A stretch of DNA of 64,000 bases, taken from NCBI RefSeq assembly GCF_003611635.1, contig NZ_RAVZ01000007.1, forward strand, positions 1-64,000, read 5' to 3'. The number at the start of each line of letters is the position of its first letter. Positions within the stretch are counted from its first letter, which is position 1. The notes under the pieces were generated by a model that was not told where the DNA came from, made no database searches, and saw nothing but the letters and a program-made list of their open reading frames with translations. The position numbers were made by a program, and so were the translations under genes. Positions 9,718-17,192 of the stretch are shown piece by piece. Source of the DNA: Corallococcus terminator. Its GTDB lineage: Bacteria > Myxococcota > Myxococcia > Myxococcales > Myxococcaceae.

Positions 9718-10323
9718 ATGAAGGACTCCCACAAGCCGGGCGCCACGCGGTGGATGTCCGTGGGTGCGGTCGCGGGTGCGGCGCTGTCGCTCGCCTCCGC
9801 CGGTGCGCACGCGGAAGCAGCCCCGGAGCCCACGCGGCTGACGTTCAAGGACGACGGCCAGGTGCCCAACAGCCGCTTCCCGGTGCTGGTGTACCGCGCG
9901 GTGGTCGCGAAGGAAGGCGACGTGGCGGCGGCGTTCGAGCAGCGCTTCGCCGCCAACGGCTGGCCGCCGCAGTGGCGCTCCAGCGTCTACGACTTCCACC
10001 ACTACCACTCCACCGCGCACGAGGTGCTGGGCGTGGCGAAGGGCTCGGCGAAGCTGATGCTCGGCGGTGAAGCGGGACAGGTGGTCAGCGTGCAGGCGGG
10101 GGACGTGGTGGTGCTGCCCGCGGGCACCGGCCACAAGCGCGTGGAGTCGAGCGGCGACTTCCTCGTCGTGGGTGCGTATCCGCAGGGGCACGGCCAGTGG
10201 GACCTGCAACGCCCGGATGCGAAGACGCGCGACGCGTCGGTGAAGCGCATCGCCCAGGTGCCCGTGCCATCCAGCGACCCCGTCACCGGGAAGAGCGGCG
10301 CGGTGACACGTTCCTGGAAGTAG
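9718..10323 (+). CDS. Exported cupin-domain protein, YjlB-like
   Basis: 201 residues: an N-terminal signal-like region (about 1-34, ending ASAGAHAEA), then a single cupin barrel. The region YDFHHYHSTAHEVLGVAKGSA carries the HxH...E metal-site pattern of cupin motif 1, and DVVVLPAGTGHKRV carries the motif 2 His. The family resemblance is to Bacillus YjlB, whose activity is unassigned. Unlike YjlB, this protein appears exported. The C-terminal PVTGKSGAVTRSWK is probably disordered. It starts 7 bases after GGAAGG and is flanked by a convergent TonB-C-like lipoprotein. Confidence 0.8.
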   Translation: MKDSHKPGATRWMSVGAVAGAALSLASAGAHAEAAPEPTRLTFKDDGQVPNSRFPVLVYRAVVAKEGDVAAAFEQRFAANGWPPQWRSSVYDFHHYHSTAHEVLGVAKGSAKLMLGGEAGQVVSVQAGDVVVLPAGTGHKRVESSGDFLVVGAYPQGHGQWDLQRPDAKTRDASVKRIAQVPVPSSDPVTGKSGAVTRSWK

Positions 10324-10326
10324 CCG

Positions 10327-10668
10327 TCACGACTCCGGTGTGGAGAGCAGGCTTCCCCCGTCCTCGGGGAACAGGCGTCCTCCGTCGGCGGGAAGCATCG
10401 GATCCCGGAACTCGAAGCGGAAGGTGTAGGGCACATCCAGCGGCTTGCCGTTGTAGGTGACGGGCTTGTAGTCGCGGGACTGGATGTGGCGGATGAGTTC
10501 GCCGACCTGCTCGCTGGAGAGGGCTTCATCCCACTGGCGGGCCTGGCAGTTCTCCGCCCGCCCCTGCTTCGTGATGATGCACTGCACGACCGCGCGCGCC
10601 TTCACGGGCCGCGTGCTCGCGCAGCCCGCGAGCACCACGAACCCCGCCAACAACATCCCCCTCTTCAT
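10327..10668 (-). CDS. Lipoprotein with TonB C-terminal-like domain
   Basis: 113 residues: MKRGMLLAGFVVLAGCAS is a lipoprotein signal (lipobox LAGC). The mature part (VQCIITKQGRAENCQ, LIRHIQSRDYKPVTYNGKP, YTFRFEF) follows the pattern of the TonB C-terminal domain (strand, helix, then xPxxxxGxPv and a closing strand). It lacks the usual Pro-rich TonB linker and N-terminal anchor, so it is unlikely to be a working energy transducer and may instead bind an envelope partner. It is last in a same-strand run, 15 bases after kdsC. Confidence 0.7.
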   Translation of the reverse strand: MKRGMLLAGFVVLAGCASTRPVKARAVVQCIITKQGRAENCQARQWDEALSSEQVGELIRHIQSRDYKPVTYNGKPLDVPYTFRFEFRDPMLPADGGRLFPEDGGSLLSTPES

Positions 10669-10683
10669 GCGGTGCTTCCCTCT

Positions 10684-11205
10684 TCAGGGCACCGGAGCGA
10701 TGCGCGCCCGGTGCTTCAGGATGAACTCACACACCTCGCGCGCGGCGCCGAAGCCCGCGGCGCGCTGGGCCACGTAGTGCACCTTGGAGCGCACCTCGTC
10801 CGGGGCCTCGGGCACGGTGGCGGAGAAGCCCACCGCGTTGAGCAGCGGCAGGTCCACGACCTCGTCCCCCATGTAGCCGCAGTGCTCGGCGGACACATTG
10901 AGGATGCTCAGCAGCTTCTCGAAGTGCGCCACCTTGTCGCTGCTGCCGAAGTGCACGTGGCGCAAGCCCAGGGACTGCATGCGCATCTGCGCGGACAGGC
11001 TGTCGCCGCCGGAGATGGCGGCCACCTCGATGCCCACCTCCTGAAGACGCTTGATGCCCATGCCGTCGCGCACGCTGTACATCTGCGTCCAGCCGGAGTT
11101 GGGCACCCAGAAGATGCGTCCGTCGGTGAGCGTGCCGTCGATGTCGAAGATCATCACCGACAGGCGCGCCACCCGCGCCTTGAGCGATTCCAGGTCCTGG
11201 TTCAT
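10684..11205 (-). CDS. kdsC: 3-deoxy-D-manno-octulosonate 8-phosphate phosphatase (KdsC-type HAD)
   Basis: 173-residue cap-less HAD phosphatase that removes phosphate from Kdo-8-phosphate in LPS inner-core synthesis; cytoplasmic. HAD motif I is IFDIDGTLTDG with both Asp residues near 20-22; motif II is ISGGDS, the Lys-containing loop is GSSDKVAHF, and motif IV is YMGDEVVDLPLL. Length and the SVRDGMGIKRLQ segment are typical of KdsC. It sits 14 bases after the coiled-coil protein gene and 15 before the next, inside an envelope-biogenesis run. Confidence 0.9.
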   Translation of the reverse strand: MNQDLESLKARVARLSVMIFDIDGTLTDGRIFWVPNSGWTQMYSVRDGMGIKRLQEVGIEVAAISGGDSLSAQMRMQSLGLRHVHFGSSDKVAHFEKLLSILNVSAEHCGYMGDEVVDLPLLNAVGFSATVPEAPDEVRSKVHYVAQRAAGFGAAREVCEFILKHRARIAPVP

Positions 11206-11219
11206 CGCAAACCGCCCCT

Positions 11220-12278
11220 CTACTTGGGCACGGCCTTGAGCGAGGCCTTGCCGTCCTTGATGACGACCTTGAACTCCACGGCCTTCGCATTGTGCTGTTT
11301 GAGCAGCTCCGGCACCTGCTTGCGCAGCGTGGCCGCCACCGACTCGTAGGACAGCTTGGACGTGTCCTCCTGGCAGCGGCGCTTCGCGGTGACATAGGCG
11401 TCGTACACCGCGCGCAGCTTGTCGTCGGACATGCCGCCACCGGGGCCGGCCGCCGCGGGCCGGGGAGCCGCGAGGGGCGCCGTTACCGCAGGACGCGCGG
11501 GCGCACCCGCCGCCGGTGCCGCGGTCCTCGCGGCCATGCCCGGAGGCACCGCGGGACGTCCCGCCGCGGGCGTGCCCCCTGCCACCGAGGGCACCGCGGG
11601 CGTCAGCGAAGGCAGCTTCGCGGCCCCCGCCACCGCCGGAACACCCGGCACGGCGGGCGTCCCCCGGAACGGCGTGCCACCAGCGGGCGCCACTGGGGCC
11701 ACGGCGGGCGTGCCCCGGAACGGCGTGCCGGGTGCCGGAGCCGCAACCGCGGGCTCGTTCACCGGACGGCCGGGGACCTTGGGCTCGTTGATGGGCCGGC
11801 GGCCCGTCAGCTCTTCAATCTCCTCGATCTCCATGTCGGAGATCTCCTCCGGCAGCTCCACCACGTCCTTGCGGCGCTCACCGGCGGCGGCGGGCTTCTT
11901 CGCGGCCTCGGAGCGACGGCGGGCCTTGGCCAGGTCGCGGTGGTAGGTGCCGGCTTCAATCTCCTGGATGGTGCGCACCCACAAGCGTTCGTAGGTGAGG
12001 AACTTGTTGTGGATGGTCTGCACGCGGAACTTCACCGACGTGCTGCGCACGAAGGCGCCCTTGAGACGGACCATCCGCTTCTTCAAATCTTCGTGCGCGC
12101 GGATGGGCGCCTGCCGCTCCATGCCCAGGAAGTACTGCTCGTAGGTGTGGCGCAGCTCCGCGAGCTCCGCCTCCAGCGCCTCGCACTCCTGAAGGGCGGC
12201 TTCACTGGAGGAGCTGGCGTCCTGCGCGGACCGGGCTCCACCTTTGTTGGCGGACCGGGCGTTATCGGGCGGCGGCAT
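11220..12278 (-). CDS. Hypothetical protein: coiled coil, Ala/Pro linker, C-terminal helical domain
   Basis: 352 residues, no signal peptide. An N-terminal helical/coiled-coil domain (about 25-150; ALEAELAELRHTYEQYFLG, then RTIQEIEAGTYHRDLAKARRR) is followed by a short acidic helix (EEISDMEIEEIEELTGR). Next comes a long Ala/Pro/Gly linker with repeated TPFRGTPA and RPxNEP units (about 175-285), and then a C-terminal alpha/beta domain of about 65 residues (KLRAVYDAYVTAKRRC ... FKVVIKDGKASLKAV). I do not recognise it. The architecture suggests a scaffold joining two folded ends. It lies between lgt (39 bases) and kdsC (14 bases), so it is probably co-transcribed with them. Confidence 0.75.
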   Translation of the reverse strand: MPPPDNARSANKGGARSAQDASSSSEAALQECEALEAELAELRHTYEQYFLGMERQAPIRAHEDLKKRMVRLKGAFVRSTSVKFRVQTIHNKFLTYERLWVRTIQEIEAGTYHRDLAKARRRSEAAKKPAAAGERRKDVVELPEEISDMEIEEIEELTGRRPINEPKVPGRPVNEPAVAAPAPGTPFRGTPAVAPVAPAGGTPFRGTPAVPGVPAVAGAAKLPSLTPAVPSVAGGTPAAGRPAVPPGMAARTAAPAAGAPARPAVTAPLAAPRPAAAGPGGGMSDDKLRAVYDAYVTAKRRCQEDTSKLSYESVAATLRKQVPELLKQHNAKAVEFKVVIKDGKASLKAVPK

Positions 12279-12317
12279 GTATCGGGAGTGTCCTCAACCC
12301 GGGCGCGGCTCGCAACC

Positions 12318-13619
12318 TCAGGCCGCCGACGGTGTCGGTCCCAGGCCAGCGACCTCACCCGCCGGTCGGTGGCGCCCCAGGAGGATGGCGCCAAAGGTGA
12401 ACATGCACAGGGAGATGAACTGGCTGGTGGACACGTTGTACCAGGCCTCCAGGGGCACCGCCGCCGCCAGCCCCTGGGCCCCCAGCGACTCCAACAGGCC
12501 GTGCAGGGTGCCGCGCTCCACATCGCCCCGGAACAGCTCCACCGTGGTGCGCAGGACGGCGTAGGCCATCAGCCAGAGGGCGAAGATGTGCCCGTGGAAG
12601 CGGCGGAAGCGGCGCGCGTACAGGAGCGCCACGAAGAGCCCCAGTTGCCCCACCGACTCGAAGAGCTGCGTGGGGTACACCGGCAGCGTGGTGCCGTGCT
12701 GGGCCACCCAGTCGGAGATGCGCACCGCGCCCGGCGCCGCCTGGTGGAGCACCTGCCCGGTGGCCTCCACGACGAAGCGGTCATCCCCCGCCTGGGAGCC
12801 GTAGGCCAGGCTGGACGCGTGCCCCAGCCGGCCGAACAGGTCCTGGGCCACCCCGGCGCCGGGGAAGGTCACCCCGGTGTGGGAGTGGCTGCCCGCCATG
12901 TCCCCCCAGCAGCAGCCAGCGGAGAAGCACCCCAGGCGCCCCAGGCACTGGCCCAGCGACACGGTGGGGATGCACACATCCGCCAACCGCAGGAAGTCCA
13001 GGTCGTACTTCCGGGCGAACAGGTACGCCGCCAGCCCCGCGCCAATGAGGCCGCCGTAGAACACCAGCCCGCCGCCCAGGGAGAAGGCCTGCGTCCAGTC
13101 CTTCGCGTAGTCCTGCCAGTTCACCATCACGAACAGCACGCGGCTGCCCACGAGCCCGCCAACGAGCACCCAGAACGCCATGTCCAGCACCTGCTCGCGC
13201 CGCCTGGGCCCTTCGGTGTCCACGAAGCCCTGGCCCTCCACGAACGTCACCCGGCGCCACTCGTCCTGCGCCAGCCGCCCCGCCACCGACACCGCGCAGA
13301 TGAACCCGGCGGCCAGCAGCACGCCGTAGGTGTGCAGCGGGATGCCTTCGCCCTTGCCTCCCGGGAAGGCGTCCGCGGGCAGCGCGTACTTCAGGCCGAA
13401 GTACGCCAGCGCCGCGCCAATGGCGGCGAAGCCCAGGGCGCGCAGCAGCTTGTCCTGGAGCGAGGCGGGACCCGCCTTGTCGCTCTTCGCATCCACCGGC
13501 CCCACCGCGCCCTGCCAGCCGTTGAAGGCGATGGAGGACACCACCCCCACCGCGACGGCGTACAGCAGGAGCTGCATCCAGAGGCTGGTGAAGGTGAGGC
13601 GCAGGAGGACGGGGAGCAT
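12318..13619 (-). CDS. lgt: Prolipoprotein diacylglyceryl transferase, extended
   Basis: Inner-membrane enzyme that moves diacylglycerol from phosphatidylglycerol onto the lipobox Cys, the first step of lipoprotein maturation. Multi-pass; the Lgt core is seen in HTYGVLLAAGF, FWVLVGGLVGSRVLFV, SLGGGLVFYGGLIGA and LADVCIPTVSLGQCLGRLGC. At 433 residues it is much longer than the usual 260-300. Extra length lies in the N-terminal membrane region (about 1-90) and in a periplasmic loop (about 270-350). The usual GNFxNGE segment is replaced by GCFSAGCCWG, a variant I associate with delta-proteobacterial homologues. The ATG at 13619 starts a hydrophobic helix. It lies downstream of two lspA genes. 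Confidence 0.88.
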   Translation of the reverse strand: MLPVLLRLTFTSLWMQLLLYAVAVGVVSSIAFNGWQGAVGPVDAKSDKAGPASLQDKLLRALGFAAIGAALAYFGLKYALPADAFPGGKGEGIPLHTYGVLLAAGFICAVSVAGRLAQDEWRRVTFVEGQGFVDTEGPRRREQVLDMAFWVLVGGLVGSRVLFVMVNWQDYAKDWTQAFSLGGGLVFYGGLIGAGLAAYLFARKYDLDFLRLADVCIPTVSLGQCLGRLGCFSAGCCWGDMAGSHSHTGVTFPGAGVAQDLFGRLGHASSLAYGSQAGDDRFVVEATGQVLHQAAPGAVRISDWVAQHGTTLPVYPTQLFESVGQLGLFVALLYARRFRRFHGHIFALWLMAYAVLRTTVELFRGDVERGTLHGLLESLGAQGLAAAVPLEAWYNVSTSQFISLCMFTFGAILLGRHRPAGEVAGLGPTPSAA

Positions 13620-13742
13620 GGGGACCTCGGCCGGGCGGCAAGAAGGCGGAACGCGACGACGGACCGCACCCGGAAACGGCGGGGACAACCAGAGCGGCCG
13701 GGCGGGACATTCCCGCGCACCGGCCACGCACGACGACAGGCG

Positions 13743-14351
13743 TCAGGCCTTGGCGGGTTCGGAGGTGGGCTTCTCCTTGCGGACGAAGGCGTCCACCACG
13801 AGCATGCCCACGCCGATGCAGATGGCCGCGTCCGCGACATTGAACGACGGCCAGGCGGCCTTGTCGTACCAATGCGCTTCCAGGAAATCGATGACGAAGG
13901 CCCGGGCCACCCGGTCGACGTAGTTGCCCAGCGCGCCACCCAGCACCAGCGGCAGGCCCCACAGCGCCCACTTCTCCGCGGGGTCCGTCCCGGTGAGCTT
14001 CCGGAAGTAGAAGACGATGAGCAGCACCGCGCCCAGGCTCACCAGGTGGAAGAGCGGGCCGCGCACGTTGGGCGGCAGGTCGCGGAACATGCCCCACGCG
14101 GCGCCAGGGTTCTCCGCGTAGCGCAGGCGGAAGAAGTCATCGACCACCTCCACGTGCCTGCGAGGCTGGAAGTGCAGCCCGTAGCGGCCGGCCGCCTCCG
14201 CGGGCGTGTACATCGCGCCCAGGCGCTGCCCCAGCGTGGTGGCTCCGTCGAAGCGGGTGGTGAGGTCCCGCACGACCAGATACTTCGTCCACTGGTCCAG
14301 CACGATGACGCCCAGCGTGAGGGCGAGGAGGATGACGTATTTGCGCGGCAC
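13743..14351 (-). CDS. lspA: Signal peptidase II, first of two tandem copies
   Basis: Inner-membrane aspartyl protease that cleaves the signal peptide from diacylglyceryl-modified prolipoproteins. 202 residues, four hydrophobic segments. Conserved motifs: VLDQWTKYLVV, RYAENPGAAWGMF, and the two catalytic Asp regions GGALGNYVDRV and FNVADAAI. A periplasmic insert of about 35 residues after the first helix (GATTLGQRLGAMYTPAEAAG ...) makes it longer than the usual 160-170. The start is GTG. It lies 32 bases downstream of a second lspA, and 123 bases separate it from lgt. Confidence 0.94.
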   Translation of the reverse strand: MPRKYVILLALTLGVIVLDQWTKYLVVRDLTTRFDGATTLGQRLGAMYTPAEAAGRYGLHFQPRRHVEVVDDFFRLRYAENPGAAWGMFRDLPPNVRGPLFHLVSLGAVLLIVFYFRKLTGTDPAEKWALWGLPLVLGGALGNYVDRVARAFVIDFLEAHWYDKAAWPSFNVADAAICIGVGMLVVDAFVRKEKPTSEPAKA

Positions 14352-14383
14352 GGGGACGGCTTATACCAGCCCACCCCGGCCCG

Positions 14384-15019
14384 TCACGGCTGAGGGCTCT
14401 GGGGGGTGAGCGGCGAGGAGGTGGTGACGGGCTCCGGCCGGCGCGCCCACACGGAGTCCAGCAGCATCAGCGCCACGCCCACCACGATGGCCGCGTCCGC
14501 CACGTTGAACGTGGGCCAGCGCATGCCCGGCTGGTTGCGCCAGTGCCAGTCGATGAAGTCGATGACGTAGCCCCGGATGAGCCGGTCCACGAAGTTGCCC
14601 AGCGCGCCGCCAGTAATGAGCGCCAGCGCCAGCCGCACCGACTTCTGGGACGCGTCCGTGCGCCGGTACAGCACCAGGATGAACGTCAGCGCCGCCAGGC
14701 TCACCACGTGGAAGAACGCCTTGCGCGCCGTGTCCGGCAGGTTGGAGAACATGCCCCACGCCGCGCCCGGGTTCTCCACGTAGCGGAAGTGCCAGTAGTC
14801 CTCGATGAAGCGGTACGGCCGGGTGTTGCGCCGGAACTCGCCTTCCTTCGGAGGGTCGTTGTCCAGGTTCTGCTCGCTCAGGAAGCCGGACACGCGCGCC
14901 ATGCCTTCGCGGCCGTCCAATGCTTCCGTCAGCCGGGACACGGCCAGGTACTTGGTCACCTGATCCGCCGCGAGCACGGTGAGGACCACGACGAGGAGGA
15001 GGCGGAGGGAGGCTTTCAT
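14384..15019 (-). CDS. lspA: Signal peptidase II, second tandem copy
   Basis: 211-residue paralogue of the adjacent gene with all catalytic features: LAADQVTKYLAVSRL, RYVENPGAAWGMF, GGALGNFVDRLIRG and FNVADAAI. It has its own insert after helix 1 (REGMARVSGFLSEQNLDND ...), different in sequence from that of its neighbour, so the duplication is old. In Myxococcus xanthus four lspA genes are known, two of them tandem in the genome core; LspA is the target of the myxobacterial antibiotic TA (myxovirescin), and extra copies reduce sensitivity. That background fits this pair but is not shown here directly. Confidence 0.94.
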   Translation of the reverse strand: MKASLRLLLVVVLTVLAADQVTKYLAVSRLTEALDGREGMARVSGFLSEQNLDNDPPKEGEFRRNTRPYRFIEDYWHFRYVENPGAAWGMFSNLPDTARKAFFHVVSLAALTFILVLYRRTDASQKSVRLALALITGGALGNFVDRLIRGYVIDFIDWHWRNQPGMRWPTFNVADAAIVVGVALMLLDSVWARRPEPVTTSSPLTPQSPQP

Positions 15020-15138
15020 GCGGTGTCAGACCTCTATCGCGCCCCCGGGAGCCCTGACAACCCGGGGCACGCAAGGCGCCCGCCGGGCCGCCTGCCTCCG
15101 TACTCCCGGACGCCGCGTCTTTCGGGCATGGTGCGCCC

Positions 15139-15513
15139 ATGGCGCCTGTTGAGCCCGACGTGAAACCTTCCACTCCCGACATTGCCCCACCCGGAACCAC
15201 CACCGCCCCGGCGGCCAAGCCATCGCTGATGGCGCGCTTCAAGGCGCTGCTGGTGGACTACGGCCCGCTGGCCATCGCGGTGAACTACGTCATCTTCGGC
15301 CTGGTCATCGTGGGCTTCTGGGCGGCCATCCGCGCGGGCTTCCAGCCGGAGAGCACCGGGGCGCAAGCGGGCGCCTGGGGCGCTGCCTACATCGCGTCAC
15401 AGGCGGTGAAGCCGTTGCGGCTGGCGGCGGTGTTCGTGCTCACGCCGCTCATCGCCCGCATTCCGCCGGTGGCGCGCTTCCTGGCGAAGAACAAGCACAA
15501 GTGGAGCTTCTGA
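15139..15513 (+). CDS. DUF1279 (FAM210-like) membrane protein
   Basis: 124 residues. A Pro/Thr-rich N-terminus (1-27) is followed by a DUF1279 core: ARFKALLVDYGPLAIAVNYV with an amphipathic segment leading into a hydrophobic helix (VIFGLVIVGFWAAI), then a second hydrophobic helix (LAAVFVLTPLIARI) and a basic C-terminus. The family includes mitochondrial FAM210 proteins; no biochemical role is established in bacteria. Divergent from lspA. A strong hairpin follows the gene. Confidence 0.82.
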   Translation: MAPVEPDVKPSTPDIAPPGTTTAPAAKPSLMARFKALLVDYGPLAIAVNYVIFGLVIVGFWAAIRAGFQPESTGAQAGAWGAAYIASQAVKPLRLAAVFVLTPLIARIPPVARFLAKNKHKWSF

Positions 15514-15537
15514 AGCGCTTCTGAAGGCGAGGACTCC

Positions 15538-15570
15538 GGCCGGACACCGAAGGACTTCCGGTGCCCGGCC
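15538..15570. terminator. Hairpin between convergent genes, probable bidirectional terminator
   Basis: Arms ggccggacaccgaag and cttccggtgcccggcc pair over about 14 positions with one mismatch and one bulge, around a 2-4 base loop. There is no T-run on either strand, so intrinsic termination would be weak. Position between two convergent stop codons (15513 and 15587) supports a termination or transcript-end role. Confidence 0.5.
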
Positions 15571-15586
15571 GTGTCGCATCCGCCGG

Positions 15587-16924
15587 CTAGAAGTTGGGCG
15601 TGAGGAAGTCCTTCAACACGCCCATGTGCTGCATGTTGGAGGCGCCGCTGTCGCTGGACAGCGCCGGGTAGATCTCCGACAGCGGCGTGTAGACGCGGCT
15701 GTCCAGGACGAGCCCGTTGGCGAAGGAGCTGGCGCCAATCACGGTGGGCACGCGGTACTGGTACAGGTCGTTGTCCACGAGCACGTGGTCGTAGGGCTTG
15801 CTGCGGTTCGCGTTGGTGCCGTCCTTGTTGTTCTTGTCCACCGGGTGCGGCCCGACGGTCGTCACCACCTGCTTGAAGGTGGTGAGGCAGGACTCGGAGC
15901 GGCTGTCGGTGTTGAAGTCGCCGCCGATGGTCAGGTAGTCGGACTCCCGGACATTGTCCTTGATGAACTTCACCAGGTTGGTGGCCTCCGTGTTGCGGAC
16001 GCCGGAGCCGCTGGTGAGCAGGTGGACGCTGACGGCCCAGAGGTCGTGCGGCCCCGGGATGTCGATGCGCGCCCAGGCGAAGTCGCGGTTGGACACCTGC
16101 GTGTCCTTCCACTCACCGGACTCGATGATGGGGAAGCGGCTGATGATGCCGTTGGGGATCTGCGCGCCGGTCTCGCGGTAGTACGAGAAGCCCGGGCCGA
16201 AGGTCAGGTCGACCATCTCGCGGATCTCCGCCGCGGAGTTCGCCTTGTAGTTGAACTCCTGGATGAGCACGACGTCGGGCTTCACGCCCTGCATCAGCCG
16301 GATGCCGTGACCCTGGTCGTAGTCCTGGCCGTTACCGCTGGTGATGTTGGCCGCCATGATGCGGATCTTCGTGTAGCCACCATCCGTGTCGGAGCCACCG
16401 TCCGTGGTGCCCGCGTCGTCAGAGCCCGCGTCCGTGGTGCCCGCGTCACTCGTGGTGCCTGCATCACTCGTCGTGCCCGCGTCGACCGTCGTACCGGCAT
16501 CGACCGTCGTGCCCGCGTCGCTCGTCGTGCCCGCATCGACCGTGGTGCCCGCGTCGACCGTCGTACCGGCATCGACCGTCGTACCGGCATCGACCGTGGT
16601 GCCCGCGTCGGTCGTCGTGCCCGCGTCGGTCGCCGTGCCCGCATCGGTCGTCGTGCCCGCGTCGGTCGTCGTGCCCGCGTCATTCTCGGAGCCCGCATCG
16701 GCATCCGGGCCCGCGTCGATCGAACGACCGCCATCCTCCACGTCGCCAGCATCGACCGTGCTGCTGCCAGCATCCGTCCCGGTGCCCGCGTCGTTCCGGG
16801 TTCCGGCATCCGCCGAGGTTCCAGAGTCCGGAGGCGTGGTGGGCTCGGTACCCGGGCCGCAGGCGGTTGCCAGGGCCCCCATCGCCACGAGGGCGCGGAG
16901 AATCGGGGGGAGCTTCATGGACAT
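15587..16924 (-). CDS. Lipoprotein of the endonuclease/exonuclease/phosphatase family with repeat linker
   Basis: 445 residues. MSMKLPPILRALVAMGALATACG is a lipoprotein signal (lipobox ATAC). Residues about 24-150 are low-complexity, dominated by 6-residue TT(T/V/S)DAG units. The remaining ~290 residues form a DNase I-like fold: IRIMAANITSGNGQDYDQG, PDVVLIQEFNYKA (metal-binding Glu), WAVSVHLLTSGSG, YLTIGGDFNTDSRSESC (GDFN motif), and PYDHVLVDNDLY (catalytic Asp-His). It is probably a cell-surface nuclease or phosphodiesterase held away from the membrane by the repeat. Substrate unknown. An ATG two codons downstream (16918) is an alternative start. A near-consensus promoter lies upstream. Confidence 0.85.
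   Translation of the reverse strand: MSMKLPPILRALVAMGALATACGPGTEPTTPPDSGTSADAGTRNDAGTGTDAGSSTVDAGDVEDGGRSIDAGPDADAGSENDAGTTTDAGTTTDAGTATDAGTTTDAGTTVDAGTTVDAGTTVDAGTTVDAGTTSDAGTTVDAGTTVDAGTTSDAGTTSDAGTTDAGSDDAGTTDGGSDTDGGYTKIRIMAANITSGNGQDYDQGHGIRLMQGVKPDVVLIQEFNYKANSAAEIREMVDLTFGPGFSYYRETGAQIPNGIISRFPIIESGEWKDTQVSNRDFAWARIDIPGPHDLWAVSVHLLTSGSGVRNTEATNLVKFIKDNVRESDYLTIGGDFNTDSRSESCLTTFKQVVTTVGPHPVDKNNKDGTNANRSKPYDHVLVDNDLYQYRVPTVIGASSFANGLVLDSRVYTPLSEIYPALSSDSGASNMQHMGVLKDFLTPNF
16441..16682 (-). repeat. 18-bp tandem repeat encoding (TT[TVS]DAG)n linker
   Basis: About 13 units of 18 bases encode TT(T/V/S/A)DAG hexapeptides, flanked by looser SxDAG copies on both sides. Units differ mainly at the third residue (Val, Thr, Ser). 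The tract gives an extended acidic, threonine-rich linker between lipid anchor and enzyme domain. Being an exact multiple of three it can change length without breaking the frame. Confidence 0.9.
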
Positions 16925-16999
16925 GCGGGGACCTGAATCCTTGCTTCCGAGGGTGACGAGGGGCTGACCCGTCGGCTTCGGCACGCCGACTTGCGCGTG

Positions 17000-17028
17000 A
17001 TTATAGAAGTTTCCAGGTTGGCTGTCCT
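17000..17028 (-). promoter_or_regulatory. Sigma70-type promoter for the lipoprotein nuclease gene
   Basis: On the minus strand a perfect TATAAT (17005-17000) is preceded at 17 bases by AGGACA (17028-17023), four of six matches to TTGACA. Start of transcription would fall near 16993, about 70 bases before the ATG. This is one of the few consensus -10 boxes visible in such GC-rich DNA. The surrounding 16925-17192 also holds short direct repeats (cagcgatac near 17144 and 17157) of unknown meaning. Confidence 0.6.
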
Positions 17029-17192
17029 CTGACCGCCCGTGAGGTTTTTCTCTCTTCTTTCGCAGAATCCAAGAGCCTCCATCCGCCTGTATCTGCGGAA
17101 GACTTGAATTCAAAGAAAGGCATCGCCAGAACAGGCGACGACACAGCGATACAACGCAGCGATACGACGCAACAGGACGTGAGGAATCCACG

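Noticed and set aside
11292-14393. 1033-codon plus-strand open frame opposite the lspA/lgt/kdsC run
   Set aside because: It is antisense to five well-identified genes, has His/Arg/Gln-rich composition typical of the reverse of GC-rich coding DNA, and shows no domain motif.
16441-16682. CRISPR-like periodic repeat
   Set aside because: The 18-bp period is continuous, with no spacers, stays in frame, and encodes the TTxDAG linker of an expressed protein.
15626-16936. 436-codon Arg/Val-rich plus-strand frame over the nuclease-like lipoprotein gene
   Set aside because: It is antisense to the repeat linker and enzyme domain; its RRARxxRR pattern is a by-product of the 18-bp repeat.
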